DNA of 64,000 nt, from positions 124,001 to 188,000 of the forward strand of contig JACPFT010000016.1 of assembly GCA_016182845.1 (NCBI GenBank). Direction: 5' to 3'. Origin of the DNA: Gammaproteobacteria bacterium (GTDB lineage Bacteria > Pseudomonadota > Gammaproteobacteria > Enterobacterales > Permianibacteraceae). This document shows, piece after piece, positions 1 to 8,995 of the stretch (its first letter is position 1; every line of letters begins with the position of its first letter). A model generated the notes under the pieces. It was not told the origin of the DNA and did not search any database. It worked only from the letters and a program-made list of their open reading frames with translations. The position numbers and the translations under genes were made by a program.

Positions 1-38
1 ATGTCTTCGATGATTTCGGCGGTGGTATTGAGCGGCAT
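1..38 (-). CDS. ribBA: RibBA N-terminus (partial, runs off left edge)
   Basis: Only the first 12 codons are in the window, reading MPLNTTAEIIED on the minus strand. This matches the usual start of the 3,4-dihydroxy-2-butanone-4-phosphate synthase / GTP cyclohydrolase II family, which typically opens with a short NxxEEIIEDI stretch. The position directly downstream of ribE on the same strand is where ribBA normally sits in proteobacteria. The 116-bp gap to ribE holds a palindromic repeat. The fragment is very short, so the call rests on the N-terminal motif plus synteny. A stand-alone RibB without the GTP cyclohydrolase domain cannot be excluded. Confidence 0.72.
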   Translation of the reverse strand, partial: MPLNTTAEIIED

Positions 39-55
39 GGCAAACTCTGAAAACC

Positions 56-138
56 CGTTCGTCCTGAGCCTGTCGAAGGATGAACGGGTTTTTCCTTCGG
101 TGAAGACATTCGCCCTTCGACAGGCTCAGGGCGAACGG
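56..138. repeat. REP-like inverted repeat, family A copy 1
   Basis: Two arms of the family that reads TTCGCCCTGAGCCTGTCGAA face each other between ribE and ribBA, separated by about 35 bp. The left arm carries a substitution (TTCGTCC). The same arms recur at 35117-35194 and 51875-51963, always between genes. No coding content. Confidence 0.8.
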
Positions 139-154
139 AAATCGTGAGCGGGAA

Positions 155-808
155 TTATCGCATAAACCCGTGCTCGGCCAGGAAGGCCTCGCTGATGCCT
201 CCCGCCGTCGCGGCCCTGTCGCCCAGTAGCAGGCGCTCCAGGTAGCGGGCGATAAGGTCCACTTCCAGGTTGACCCGGCTGCCGGCCTGGTAGCTTCCCA
301 TGACGGTATGGGACAGGGTATGGGGCACGATGTTGAGCTCGAAGCGGGCGCCGTCCACCTTGTTCACCGTCAGGCTGACGCCGTCCACGGTGATCGAGCC
401 CTTGTGGGCGATGTAGCGGGCCAGCTCCGCCGGGGCCTCGATGACGAAGCGCGTGGAGCGGGCGTCGTCCCAGCGCTCGCGCACGGTGCCGCGCCCGTCC
501 ACATGGCCGCTGACCAGATGCCCGCCCAGGCGCGTCGTGGGCGTCAGGGCCTTTTCCAGGTTGACCTTCTGGCCGGGCTTGTACTCGGCGAAGCCGGTCA
601 GGGCGAGGGTCTCGCCGGAGACATCGGCACTGAAACTGGTCTTGTCGAAGGCGGTGGCGGTCAGGCAGACGCCGTTGACGGCGATGGAGTCCCCCAGTTG
701 CACATCGGTCATGTCGAGGTCCCCGACGGCGATGCTCACGCGCAGATCGCCCTGCTGGGGGCTCAGGCTGCGGATCTCGCCGACGGCGGTGATGATGCCG
801 GTAAACAT
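155..808 (-). CDS. ribE: Riboflavin synthase, alpha subunit
   Basis: 217 residues, the normal length. It catalyses dismutation of two 6,7-dimethyl-8-ribityllumazine molecules to riboflavin in the cytoplasm. The N-terminus MFTGIITAVGEI is the family hallmark. The protein is two similar lumazine-binding barrels, the first with GDSIAVNGVCLT near residue 39 and the second with GSITVDGVSLTVN near residue 135. The start codon overlaps the ribD stop by one base (TAATG), so the pair is translationally coupled. Also called ribC in E. coli nomenclature. Confidence 0.96.
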   Translation of the reverse strand: MFTGIITAVGEIRSLSPQQGDLRVSIAVGDLDMTDVQLGDSIAVNGVCLTATAFDKTSFSADVSGETLALTGFAEYKPGQKVNLEKALTPTTRLGGHLVSGHVDGRGTVRERWDDARSTRFVIEAPAELARYIAHKGSITVDGVSLTVNKVDGARFELNIVPHTLSHTVMGSYQAGSRVNLEVDLIARYLERLLLGDRAATAGGISEAFLAEHGFMR

Positions 809-1926
809 TAGCGTGGCTCCGGTTTATAGCAGAGGCGTATATCGGTGCCGACCTGGCGGATATCAAGGAGGTCGAGCGCGATGGCATCGGCCATGCGCGC
901 GAGACCGGGCAGCTGCATTAACCCCCGCGCCCCGTCGCCCATCAGCTTGGGCGCCAGGTAGACGACCAGCTCGTCCACCAGGCCGGCCTGCAAGAAGGCC
1001 CCGGCCAGGCCCGCGCCGGCTTCCACCAGGACCTCGTTGGCGCCGCGCCGGGCCAGTTCGGCCAGCAGGGCCGCCAGATCGACGCGCCCGGCATTGCCCG
1101 GCAGGCTCAGGACCTCCGTACCGTCGCGGGACAGGGCATCGATGTGCCGCGCCTCGTGGCCGGCGACCGTCGCGATGAGGCTGAGACCCGGTTCGGCCAG
1201 CAGCTTCGCCGTGAGCGGCGTCTTCAGGCCGGAGTCCACCACCACGCGCAGGGGCTGGCGGCCGATGGCGCAACCCAGCTCCTCGGCCCGTACGGTCAAG
1301 GCCGGATCGTCGGCCAGCACCGTGCCCGAGCCCGTGACGATGGCCGAGGAACGGGCGCGCAGGCGCTGCACGTCGCGGCGCGCCGCCGGACCGGTGATCC
1401 ATTTCGATTCGCCCGAGGCCATGGCCGTGCGCCCGTCCAGGCTCATGGCGAGCTTGATGCGCAGGAAGGGCAGGCCGCTGCGCATGCGCTTGAGGAAACC
1501 GGGATTGAGCGCCTCGGCCTGGGCCTGCATCAGGCCGGCCTCGGCCTCGAGCCCGGCGCTCCTGAGGATGTCCAGTCCCTTGCCGGAAACCTGCGGATTG
1601 GGATCGACCAGGGCGCAGACCACGCGAGCCACGCCCGCCGCCACCAGGGCCTCGGCGCAGGGGCCGGTGCGCCCGTGATGGGCGCAGGGTTCCAGGGTCA
1701 CATAGGCGGTCGCGCTCCGGGCGGCCTCGCCGGCGGCGCGCAGGGCATGGACCTCGGCATGGGGCTCGCCGGCACGCTCATGCCAACCCTCGCCCACGAC
1801 GGCCCCGTCCTTGACCAGGACGCAGCCGACGCGGGGATTGGGGTCGGTGGTGTACAGGCCGCGTTCGGCCAGGCGCAGTGCCCGTGCCATGTGGCGGTGA
1901 TCGTCGGCGGTGAAGGATACGCTCAT
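808..1926 (-). CDS. ribD: Bifunctional riboflavin deaminase/reductase RibD
   Basis: 372 residues. The N-terminal deaminase domain (about 1-145) has the zinc-site motifs PHAEVHAL and EPCAHHGRTGPC, and the C-terminal reductase domain begins near residue 150 (LAMSLDGRTAMASGESKWITG). It converts the diaminohydroxy-phosphoribosylamino-pyrimidine from GTP cyclohydrolase II to the ribityl-amino-uracil phosphate. It is followed by ribE with a one-base overlap and preceded by nrdR across a 134-bp gap that holds a REP-like repeat, a typical gammaproteobacterial rib arrangement. Confidence 0.96.
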   Translation of the reverse strand: MSVSFTADDHRHMARALRLAERGLYTTDPNPRVGCVLVKDGAVVGEGWHERAGEPHAEVHALRAAGEAARSATAYVTLEPCAHHGRTGPCAEALVAAGVARVVCALVDPNPQVSGKGLDILRSAGLEAEAGLMQAQAEALNPGFLKRMRSGLPFLRIKLAMSLDGRTAMASGESKWITGPAARRDVQRLRARSSAIVTGSGTVLADDPALTVRAEELGCAIGRQPLRVVVDSGLKTPLTAKLLAEPGLSLIATVAGHEARHIDALSRDGTEVLSLPGNAGRVDLAALLAELARRGANEVLVEAGAGLAGAFLQAGLVDELVVYLAPKLMGDGARGLMQLPGLARMADAIALDLLDIRQVGTDIRLCYKPEPR

Positions 1927-1942
1927 GGAGTGACCTAAGAAT

Positions 1943-2049
1943 CCTTCGATACGCGCCTTCGGCGCTACTCAGGACGAACGGAACGATAAACATTCATCCC
2001 AGCAACACCGTTCGCCCTGAGTAGGACGCGCAGCGTCCGTATCGAAGGG
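1943..2049. repeat. REP-like inverted repeat, family B copy 1
   Basis: Outer arms CCTTCGATAC...TACTCAGG and their inverse ...CCCTGAGTA...TATCGAAGGG enclose small variable stem-loops (GCGCCTTCGGCGC and GACGCGCAGCGTC). It lies between nrdR and ribD. The same architecture recurs at 53932-54063 and 56829-56940. Family B shares the CCCTGAG / CTCAGG core with family A but ends in TATCGAAGG instead of TGTCGAAGG. Confidence 0.8.
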
Positions 2050-2060
2050 CCATGGGAAAA

Positions 2061-2519
2061 TCAGGCCGTCTCGCCCTGCAGCTTGGCGATTTCCTTCTGG
2101 AATTCGGCGATGTCCTCGAAGCGGCGATAGACCGAGGCGAAGCGCACATAGGCCACGTGATCCAGGCCGCGCAGGGCGTCCATGACCAGCTCGCCGACCT
2201 TGTCGGAGGGCACTTCCCGCTCGCCGGTGGCGCGCAAGCGCGCCAGGATGCGCTGCACGGCCTCGTCGATGGCGTCCACCGACACCGGCCGTTTCTGCAG
2301 GGCGCGAGTCAGGCCGCGGCGCAGCTTCTCCTCGTCGAAGGGCTGACGCGTGCCGTCGCGCTTGATGAGCCGGGGCATGACCAGTTCCGCCACCTCGAAG
2401 GTGGTGAAACGCTCGTTGCAGACCTGGCACTCGCGGCGCCGGCGGACCTGTCCGCCGTCGGCGACGAGGCGCGAGTCGATGACCTTGGTGTCTTCGGCAT
2501 TGCAGAACGGACAGTGCAT
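2061..2519 (-). CDS. nrdR: Transcriptional repressor NrdR
   Basis: 152 residues when started at the ATG at 2519 ([13 protein letters not shown]). An upstream extension would add 25 unrelated residues and is rejected because the zinc ribbon always starts at the true N-terminus. The zinc ribbon uses CPFC and CQVC (residues 3-6 and about 31-34), followed by RFTTFE and an ATP-cone domain (about 49-139). It senses dATP/ATP and represses ribonucleotide reductase operons. It sits between glyA and ribD, the conserved order. Confidence 0.95.
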   Translation of the reverse strand: MHCPFCNAEDTKVIDSRLVADGGQVRRRRECQVCNERFTTFEVAELVMPRLIKRDGTRQPFDEEKLRRGLTRALQKRPVSVDAIDEAVQRILARLRATGEREVPSDKVGELVMDALRGLDHVAYVRFASVYRRFEDIAEFQKEIAKLQGETA

Positions 2520-2545
2520 GGCTGGTCCTTTGTTGTTATTCGATT

Positions 2546-2633
2546 CGTAGGGCGGGTTAGCGAAGCGTAACCCGCCGTCGTCGTCTATGCCCAAGCTCGG
2601 CGGGTTACGGCCTTCGGCCTAACCCGCCCTACG
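2546..2633. repeat. REP/BIME-like double hairpin, family C copy 1
   Basis: Two hairpins share the arm GGCGGGTTA / TAACCCGCC. The first has a short GCGAAGCG loop; the second has an extended CGGCC-TTCG-GGCC-type centre. The outermost bases (CGTAGGGCGGG and CCCGCCCTACG) also pair, giving a BIME-like composite between nrdR and glyA. A single related hairpin is at 50238-50273. Confidence 0.8.
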
Positions 2634-2658
2634 CCTTATTTACCGTAAACCGGTGGGC

Positions 2659-3912
2659 TTATTTACCGTACACGGGAAACTTCGCACACAGCGCCTTCAC
2701 TTCGCCGCGCACGCGCTCGATGACGGCGTTATCGCCCTTGGCGTCCAGGACCTCGGCGATCCAGTTGGCGACCTGAACGGCCTCGGCGTCCTTGAAGCCC
2801 CGGCGGGTGATGGCCGGGGAGCCGATGCGGATGCCCGAGGTCACGAAGGGGCTGCGCGGGTCGTTGGGCACGGAGTTCTTGTTGACCGTGATATAGGCCT
2901 GACCCAGCCAGGCGTCCGCGTCCTTGCCGGTGATGTCCTGGGCCACCAGATCCACCAGCATGAGGTGGTTGTCGGTGCCGCCGGAGACGATCTTGTAGCC
3001 GCGCGCCATCAGGGTCTCGGCCATGAGCTTGGCATTGGTAACGACCTGCTTCTGGTAGTCCTTGAACTCCGGCGCCAGGGCCTCCTTGAAGGCCACGGCC
3101 TTGCCGGCGATGACATGCATCAGCGGGCCGCCCTGGATGCCCGGGAACACCAGGGAGTTGAGTTTCTTGGTGATCTCCTCGTTGGCGCGGGCGACGATGA
3201 TGCCGCCGCGCGGGCCGGCCAGGGTCTTGTGGGTGGTGGAGGTCACCACGTCGGCGAAGGGCACCGGGTTCGGGTAGAGGCCGGCGGCCACCAGGCCGGC
3301 GACATGGGCCATGTCCACGAACAGATAGGCGCCGACCTTGTCGGCGATCTCGCGGAAGCGCGGGAAATCCAGGGTGCGGGAATAGGCGGAGAAGCCGGCG
3401 ATGATCATCTTCGGCTTGTGCTCGAGGGCCAGGCGCTCGACCTCGGCATAGTCGATCATGCCGTTGTCGTCGATGCCGTACTGCACGGCGTTGTAGATCT
3501 TGCCGGAGAAATTGACCTTGGCGCCGTGGGTCAGGTGGCCGCCATGGGCCAGGCTCATGCCCAGCACGGTGTCGCCCGGATTGAGCAGGGCCATGTACAC
3601 GGCGGCATTGGCCTGGGAGCCGGAATGGGGCTGGACATTGGCCCAGTCGGCGCCGAAGAGTTCCTTGACGCGCTCGATGGCCAGCTTCTCGGCGATGTCG
3701 ACGAACTCGCAGCCGCCGTAGTAGCGCTTGTCCGGATAGCCCTCGGCATATTTGTTGGTCAGTACCGAACCCTGTGCCTCCATGACTGCCGGCGAGGTGT
3801 AGTTCTCCGAGGCGATGAGCTCGATGTGCTCTTCCTGGCGCACGCGCTCCGCTTCCATGGCGGCAAACAACTCGGGATCGAAATCGGCAATCTTCAGGGC
3901 TTTGGTGAGCAT
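2659..3912 (-). CDS. glyA: Serine hydroxymethyltransferase
   Basis: 417 residues, full length. It interconverts serine and glycine with tetrahydrofolate, supplying one-carbon units. The PLP lysine lies in [13 protein letters not shown], and the N-terminal substrate segment LIASENYTS and the GGHLTHG loop are intact. The start ATG has GGAG seven bases upstream. The last codons and stop (tail VYGK) are partly duplicated just downstream at 2636-2648, next to the REP-like element. Confidence 0.98.
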   Translation of the reverse strand: MLTKALKIADFDPELFAAMEAERVRQEEHIELIASENYTSPAVMEAQGSVLTNKYAEGYPDKRYYGGCEFVDIAEKLAIERVKELFGADWANVQPHSGSQANAAVYMALLNPGDTVLGMSLAHGGHLTHGAKVNFSGKIYNAVQYGIDDNGMIDYAEVERLALEHKPKMIIAGFSAYSRTLDFPRFREIADKVGAYLFVDMAHVAGLVAAGLYPNPVPFADVVTSTTHKTLAGPRGGIIVARANEEITKKLNSLVFPGIQGGPLMHVIAGKAVAFKEALAPEFKDYQKQVVTNAKLMAETLMARGYKIVSGGTDNHLMLVDLVAQDITGKDADAWLGQAYITVNKNSVPNDPRSPFVTSGIRIGSPAITRRGFKDAEAVQVANWIAEVLDAKGDNAVIERVRGEVKALCAKFPVYGK

Positions 3913-4083
3913 CGGCGGACTCCGCAGACCGTAGAGGGTCGGTTGGTGAAAAACTGGCCGTTATTCTACCGCAGTGCGGCAAATATCACAGAGCGAAATT
4001 CCCCGGCCACCCCGCAGCCCGTGACAAATTCGGCGCACTGCGGGCGCTTTCCGGGCCAGGGCGAAGCATGTTTGCCGGCCGAG

Positions 4084-5727
4084 TCAGGGCCTGATGGGCT
4101 TCAGCTCCCCGTCGGCCATGCCCACCAGGAGCGCCCTGCCCTCGGCCGTGACCCGGAACTCGCCGTAGCGGGCCTTTTCCCAGCGCTCGCCCTCGCCTTC
4201 CTTGAAGAACCACCCGTCGGTAACCAGGGTCCAGCCGCCGTCCTTCGGGCTCAGTTCGACACGCAGTTCACCCGCTTGCAAGGGCGTGTTAGCCAGACCG
4301 ATGCGCTCCAGGGCGAGAATGCCCCGCTCGTCGCGCCGGCCGATGGCGTAGGGTCGCTCGAGCCCGGCCAGCGCGGGCCAGCGCTCGCCGGACGGCCGGG
4401 GCAGGCGGAAACGCAGGCGCATGTAATCACCCTGCATCAGCGAGCGCGGGTCCACGGGCATCAGCTCCACGAACACCGGCTGGCCGCCGGCGATGATCGC
4501 CTCCTTCTGCCAGATGGCGCCGTTGGCCACCGCCAGGGTCAGGCCCAGGGCGAGCACGACGCCCGCCAGGGGCAGGGGCGCGGGCAGGCTCAGGCGCGCC
4601 CAGGCTTCCGCCCCGCCCCGGCGCGGCCAGCCCCAGACCGCCAGAAGGCCGAGCAGGGCGCCGCAGGCCATGAGCAGAAAGGCCTTGTCGCGCAGAGACA
4701 GGCCGAGCTGGTAATAGAAACTGCCCAGGATCCAGACCGCCGCGAGGCCGGCGGCGCCGGCCAGAATCCAGCGCCTGGCGCCGACACAGAGCGCCAGGGC
4801 CAGCAGGACCGCTCCCAGGGTGGGCATGAGCGCTGCCAGCACCACCGCAATCCCCGCCACGCCCAGGCACCAGGGCCGGCGCAGCCCCGGCCAGCACCAG
4901 GCCAGCCAGGCGGCGGCCAGGGCCGCCAGCAGGCCCGACACCGCCTGCAGCCCATGGCGCGCCTCGCCCAGCAGGGCGAAGGACGGGCTCCATTCCCCGG
5001 CCAGGCGCCCGGCCTCCGGTCCCAGGCTGGCAGCGGCCAGGAAGCTGATGCCCGACCACCAGGCCAGGCCCGCCAGCACGCAGCTCAGCCAGCCGTCGGC
5101 GAAGGCGGCGAGCGCCGCCGCCCCACCGTAACGCGCCCGGCTGGCCAGCGCCGGCTCCAGGGCCAGCTTCGCCGCCAGCCACAGGGCGAACAGGCCATGC
5201 CAGAGCAGCCAGAACTGCGGCAGGGATTCGTCGGCCCGCTCGAAGATGCCCGCCGGCGCCACGCTCACCAGCACGGCCAACGCCGCGCTGGCGCCGAACA
5301 GGGCGCGCAGCCAGGCGCGGTCCACGGCCAGGGTCAGGCCGGCGGCCAGCAGGGCCAGCACCGCCGCTCCGCCTTCCATCGGCAGATCCTGGAACAGGCC
5401 GATGCCGAACACCACCACCCCGGCGATGAGGCCCGGCAAAGCCAGTTGCTCGACGAAGAGTGGTAGGCCCGGCGCGCGAAACACGGCCACGGCGCCGGCG
5501 ATGACCAGGGCGCCCAGCACATAGCAGCCCGCCGGTTCGCGCAAGACATCGCCGAGCATCATGCCCATCAGGCCGAGCAGCGGCAAGGCGGCCAGCCAGG
5601 CGCCGAAGGCGGTGAGCAGGAGCACCGGCCAGGGGCGATGCTCTTCCGTTTGCGCCAGGCTACCGGCCGGCAACAGGCCGGCGGCGATGGCGGCGGCCAG
5701 GACGGCTTGCATCGGATCGCGGCTCAC
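4084..5727 (-). CDS. DUF4401 / GDYXXLXY-domain membrane protein
   Basis: 547 residues from the GTG at 5727, which overlaps the upstream stop as GTGA; a longer upstream reading only shadows the neighbouring gene. About a dozen hydrophobic segments span residues 5-375 (DUF4401-like). The C-terminal domain (about 385-547) carries the signature LMQGDYMRLRF and is predicted to lie outside the membrane. The family is found beside DUF2157 proteins, as here, and its biochemical role is unknown. The four-base overlap argues for a two-subunit membrane complex. Confidence 0.85.
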   Translation of the reverse strand: MSRDPMQAVLAAAIAAGLLPAGSLAQTEEHRPWPVLLLTAFGAWLAALPLLGLMGMMLGDVLREPAGCYVLGALVIAGAVAVFRAPGLPLFVEQLALPGLIAGVVVFGIGLFQDLPMEGGAAVLALLAAGLTLAVDRAWLRALFGASAALAVLVSVAPAGIFERADESLPQFWLLWHGLFALWLAAKLALEPALASRARYGGAAALAAFADGWLSCVLAGLAWWSGISFLAAASLGPEAGRLAGEWSPSFALLGEARHGLQAVSGLLAALAAAWLAWCWPGLRRPWCLGVAGIAVVLAALMPTLGAVLLALALCVGARRWILAGAAGLAAVWILGSFYYQLGLSLRDKAFLLMACGALLGLLAVWGWPRRGGAEAWARLSLPAPLPLAGVVLALGLTLAVANGAIWQKEAIIAGGQPVFVELMPVDPRSLMQGDYMRLRFRLPRPSGERWPALAGLERPYAIGRRDERGILALERIGLANTPLQAGELRVELSPKDGGWTLVTDGWFFKEGEGERWEKARYGEFRVTAEGRALLVGMADGELKPIRP

Positions 5728-6701
5728 GGGGCCACCTCGGCGTCCAGCTGCCGGCGGCTCAGCTTCAGGATCAGGCTCACGCTGGCGGCCAGGAGGCCGG
5801 CGGCGACCATGCCGATCACCAACAGGCCGGGCACGACGATGTCGGAATGGCGGTCCAGCATGAAGCGCGCTAGGCCGGCCACCACCAGGGTATCGACCCC
5901 CAGGGCGGCGAGGCTCAGGCCGTAGACATCGAAGCCCTGGGGCGTGGCCAGGAGGCCGGCCAGGGCCAGGAGGGCGGCGAGGCCCAGGCCGTAGTGCAAC
6001 AGGCCCTCGTCGTGGAATAGGCCGCAGAGCGCCAGGAGCCCGAAACAGCTCACCCCTAGGGTCAGAACGGTGCGCAGGGACCAGGGCCCCGCACCGGTCC
6101 AGCGCCGCGGGAGCGGCCCCAGGCCCAGGCCCAGCAGGAGCACCGCCAGCCAGCCGGCGGCATGCACCGGTAGATCGTCCGGCTCGAAGCGCCATTGGTG
6201 GCTCATGTGGGCATGAGCCCAGAGCGACAGGCCGGTGGCGACCACCAGGGCCCAGGGCGCCCACAGCACATCGCTGCGCAAGGCCAGGCAGAGCGGCAGG
6301 CCCAAGGCCGCCCAGATCGCGAAGAGCTGCCAGGGGTCGGCGCCGGTCTGGTAGGTCTGACCGAAATAGGCGAACAGCCCGCCGATGGCCAGGAAGGCCA
6401 GCAGGCCCGCGGGCAGGCGCAGGGAGGGCTTGAGCAGGACGCCGAAACCGGCGGCGAACACCAGGGCCTCGAGCAGCGCGAAACGGCCGAAGCGGCCCAG
6501 TTCCCCCCAGTTGGCCGCCAGCCAGAGGATGAGGCCGAAGCCGGCCAGGGCGGAAGCGAGCAGGGCCGTGCCGCGTGGCGCCTGCTCCGGCAGGGCGCTG
6601 GGCTCCGCCCCCTCGCCGGCCAGGATCTGGAGGCGGTGGAAATCGCCGGCACCGAGGCGATGCTCGGCGGCCATGCGGTACAGCGATAGTCGCAAGGACA
6701 T
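5724..6701 (-). CDS. DUF2157 membrane protein
   Basis: 325 residues. A soluble N-terminal part (1-45, including a conserved-looking RLGAGDFHRLQILAGE stretch) is followed by about ten predicted transmembrane helices. The segment IGGLFAYFGQTYQTGADPWQ, with its YQTGADPW core, is characteristic of DUF2157. It is the first gene of a two-gene operon with the GDYXXLXY protein and is divergent from ettA across about 137 bp. Function unknown. Confidence 0.82.
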   Translation of the reverse strand: MSLRLSLYRMAAEHRLGAGDFHRLQILAGEGAEPSALPEQAPRGTALLASALAGFGLILWLAANWGELGRFGRFALLEALVFAAGFGVLLKPSLRLPAGLLAFLAIGGLFAYFGQTYQTGADPWQLFAIWAALGLPLCLALRSDVLWAPWALVVATGLSLWAHAHMSHQWRFEPDDLPVHAAGWLAVLLLGLGLGPLPRRWTGAGPWSLRTVLTLGVSCFGLLALCGLFHDEGLLHYGLGLAALLALAGLLATPQGFDVYGLSLAALGVDTLVVAGLARFMLDRHSDIVVPGLLVIGMVAAGLLAASVSLILKLSRRQLDAEVAP

Positions 6702-6838
6702 TCCTTGTCTCCGAAAACCGGTGGAACCCGCATACTAGCCGAAACCCGGCCCCGGCGGTGGCGAGCCGCAGGGCGCCAGCGCGCCCCGGCGCGGATCGGG
6801 TACAATGCCCGCCATTTTTCCCCTCTTGAGGCAGCGCC

Positions 6839-8506
<1,668 letters not shown>

Positions 8507-8525
8507 TACCGGCCGATGAAAACAT

Positions 8526-8550
8526 ACCCGCCTCGAGCGGGTTTGTTTTT
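8526..8550 (+). terminator. Rho-independent terminator after ettA
   Basis: Six-base stem ACCCGC / GCGGGT with a CTCGA loop (8526-8542), followed by TTGTTTTT. It separates ettA from the PilZ gene. Confidence 0.85.
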
Positions 8551-8591
8551 GCTGACATCCGCGCTCGCGACGCAAGGACGACTTCAGCATC

Positions 8592-8597
8592 TATAAT
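8592..8597 (+). promoter_or_regulatory. Possible -10 element upstream of PilZ-receptor operon
   Basis: A perfect TATAAT lies 30 bp upstream of the PilZ start codon, downstream of the ettA terminator. I see no good -35 at 17 bp, so the promoter assignment is tentative. Confidence 0.35.
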
Positions 8598-8626
8598 CTA
8601 AAAATCACTCCGCACGACCTAGCAGC

Positions 8627-8995
8627 ATGAACACCGACGACCGCCGCCACCACTCCCGTATCGACTTCGCCGCCACGGCCCGCATCGTCGGCCCGGACGG
8701 CCTTCAAGCCGGACGCCTCAAGGACATCTCCTTCAAGGGCGCCCTGTTGCTGCTGGATTCTCCCTGGCAGGGCGAAGCAGGCAAGAAATACATCCTGGAA
8801 TTCGTCTTGAGCGGGTCCTACGAGGTGATTCGCATGGCGGTCACCGCCGCCTGGGCTCAAGACAGGGAAGTCGGCCTGCGCTGCGTCGGCCTTGATCTGG
8901 AAAGCGCCTCCCATCTGCGCCGCCTGGTGGAGCTCAATCTGGGCTCGGCCGAACTCCTGGAACGGGAGCTGGAAAGCCTGAGCCGGGGACAATGA
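8627..8995 (+). CDS. PilZ-domain protein
   Basis: 122 residues, essentially a lone PilZ domain. It has the two cyclic-di-GMP binding signatures in order: an arginine-rich start DDRRHHSRIDF (RxxxR type) and DISFKGALL (D/NxSxxG type) near residue 39. A cyclic-di-GMP receptor role is inferred from these motifs. Its stop overlaps the start of the TonB-dependent receptor by four bases (ATGA), so the two are co-translated. Confidence 0.85.
   Translation: MNTDDRRHHSRIDFAATARIVGPDGLQAGRLKDISFKGALLLLDSPWQGEAGKKYILEFVLSGSYEVIRMAVTAAWAQDREVGLRCVGLDLESASHLRRLVELNLGSAELLERELESLSRGQ

Noticed and set aside
2653-5466. 937-codon open frame on the plus strand opposite glyA and the GDYXXLXY gene
   Set aside because: It is antisense to two well-supported genes, is low-complexity G/Q/A/H-rich as expected for a GC-rich shadow, and has no ribosome site or domain.
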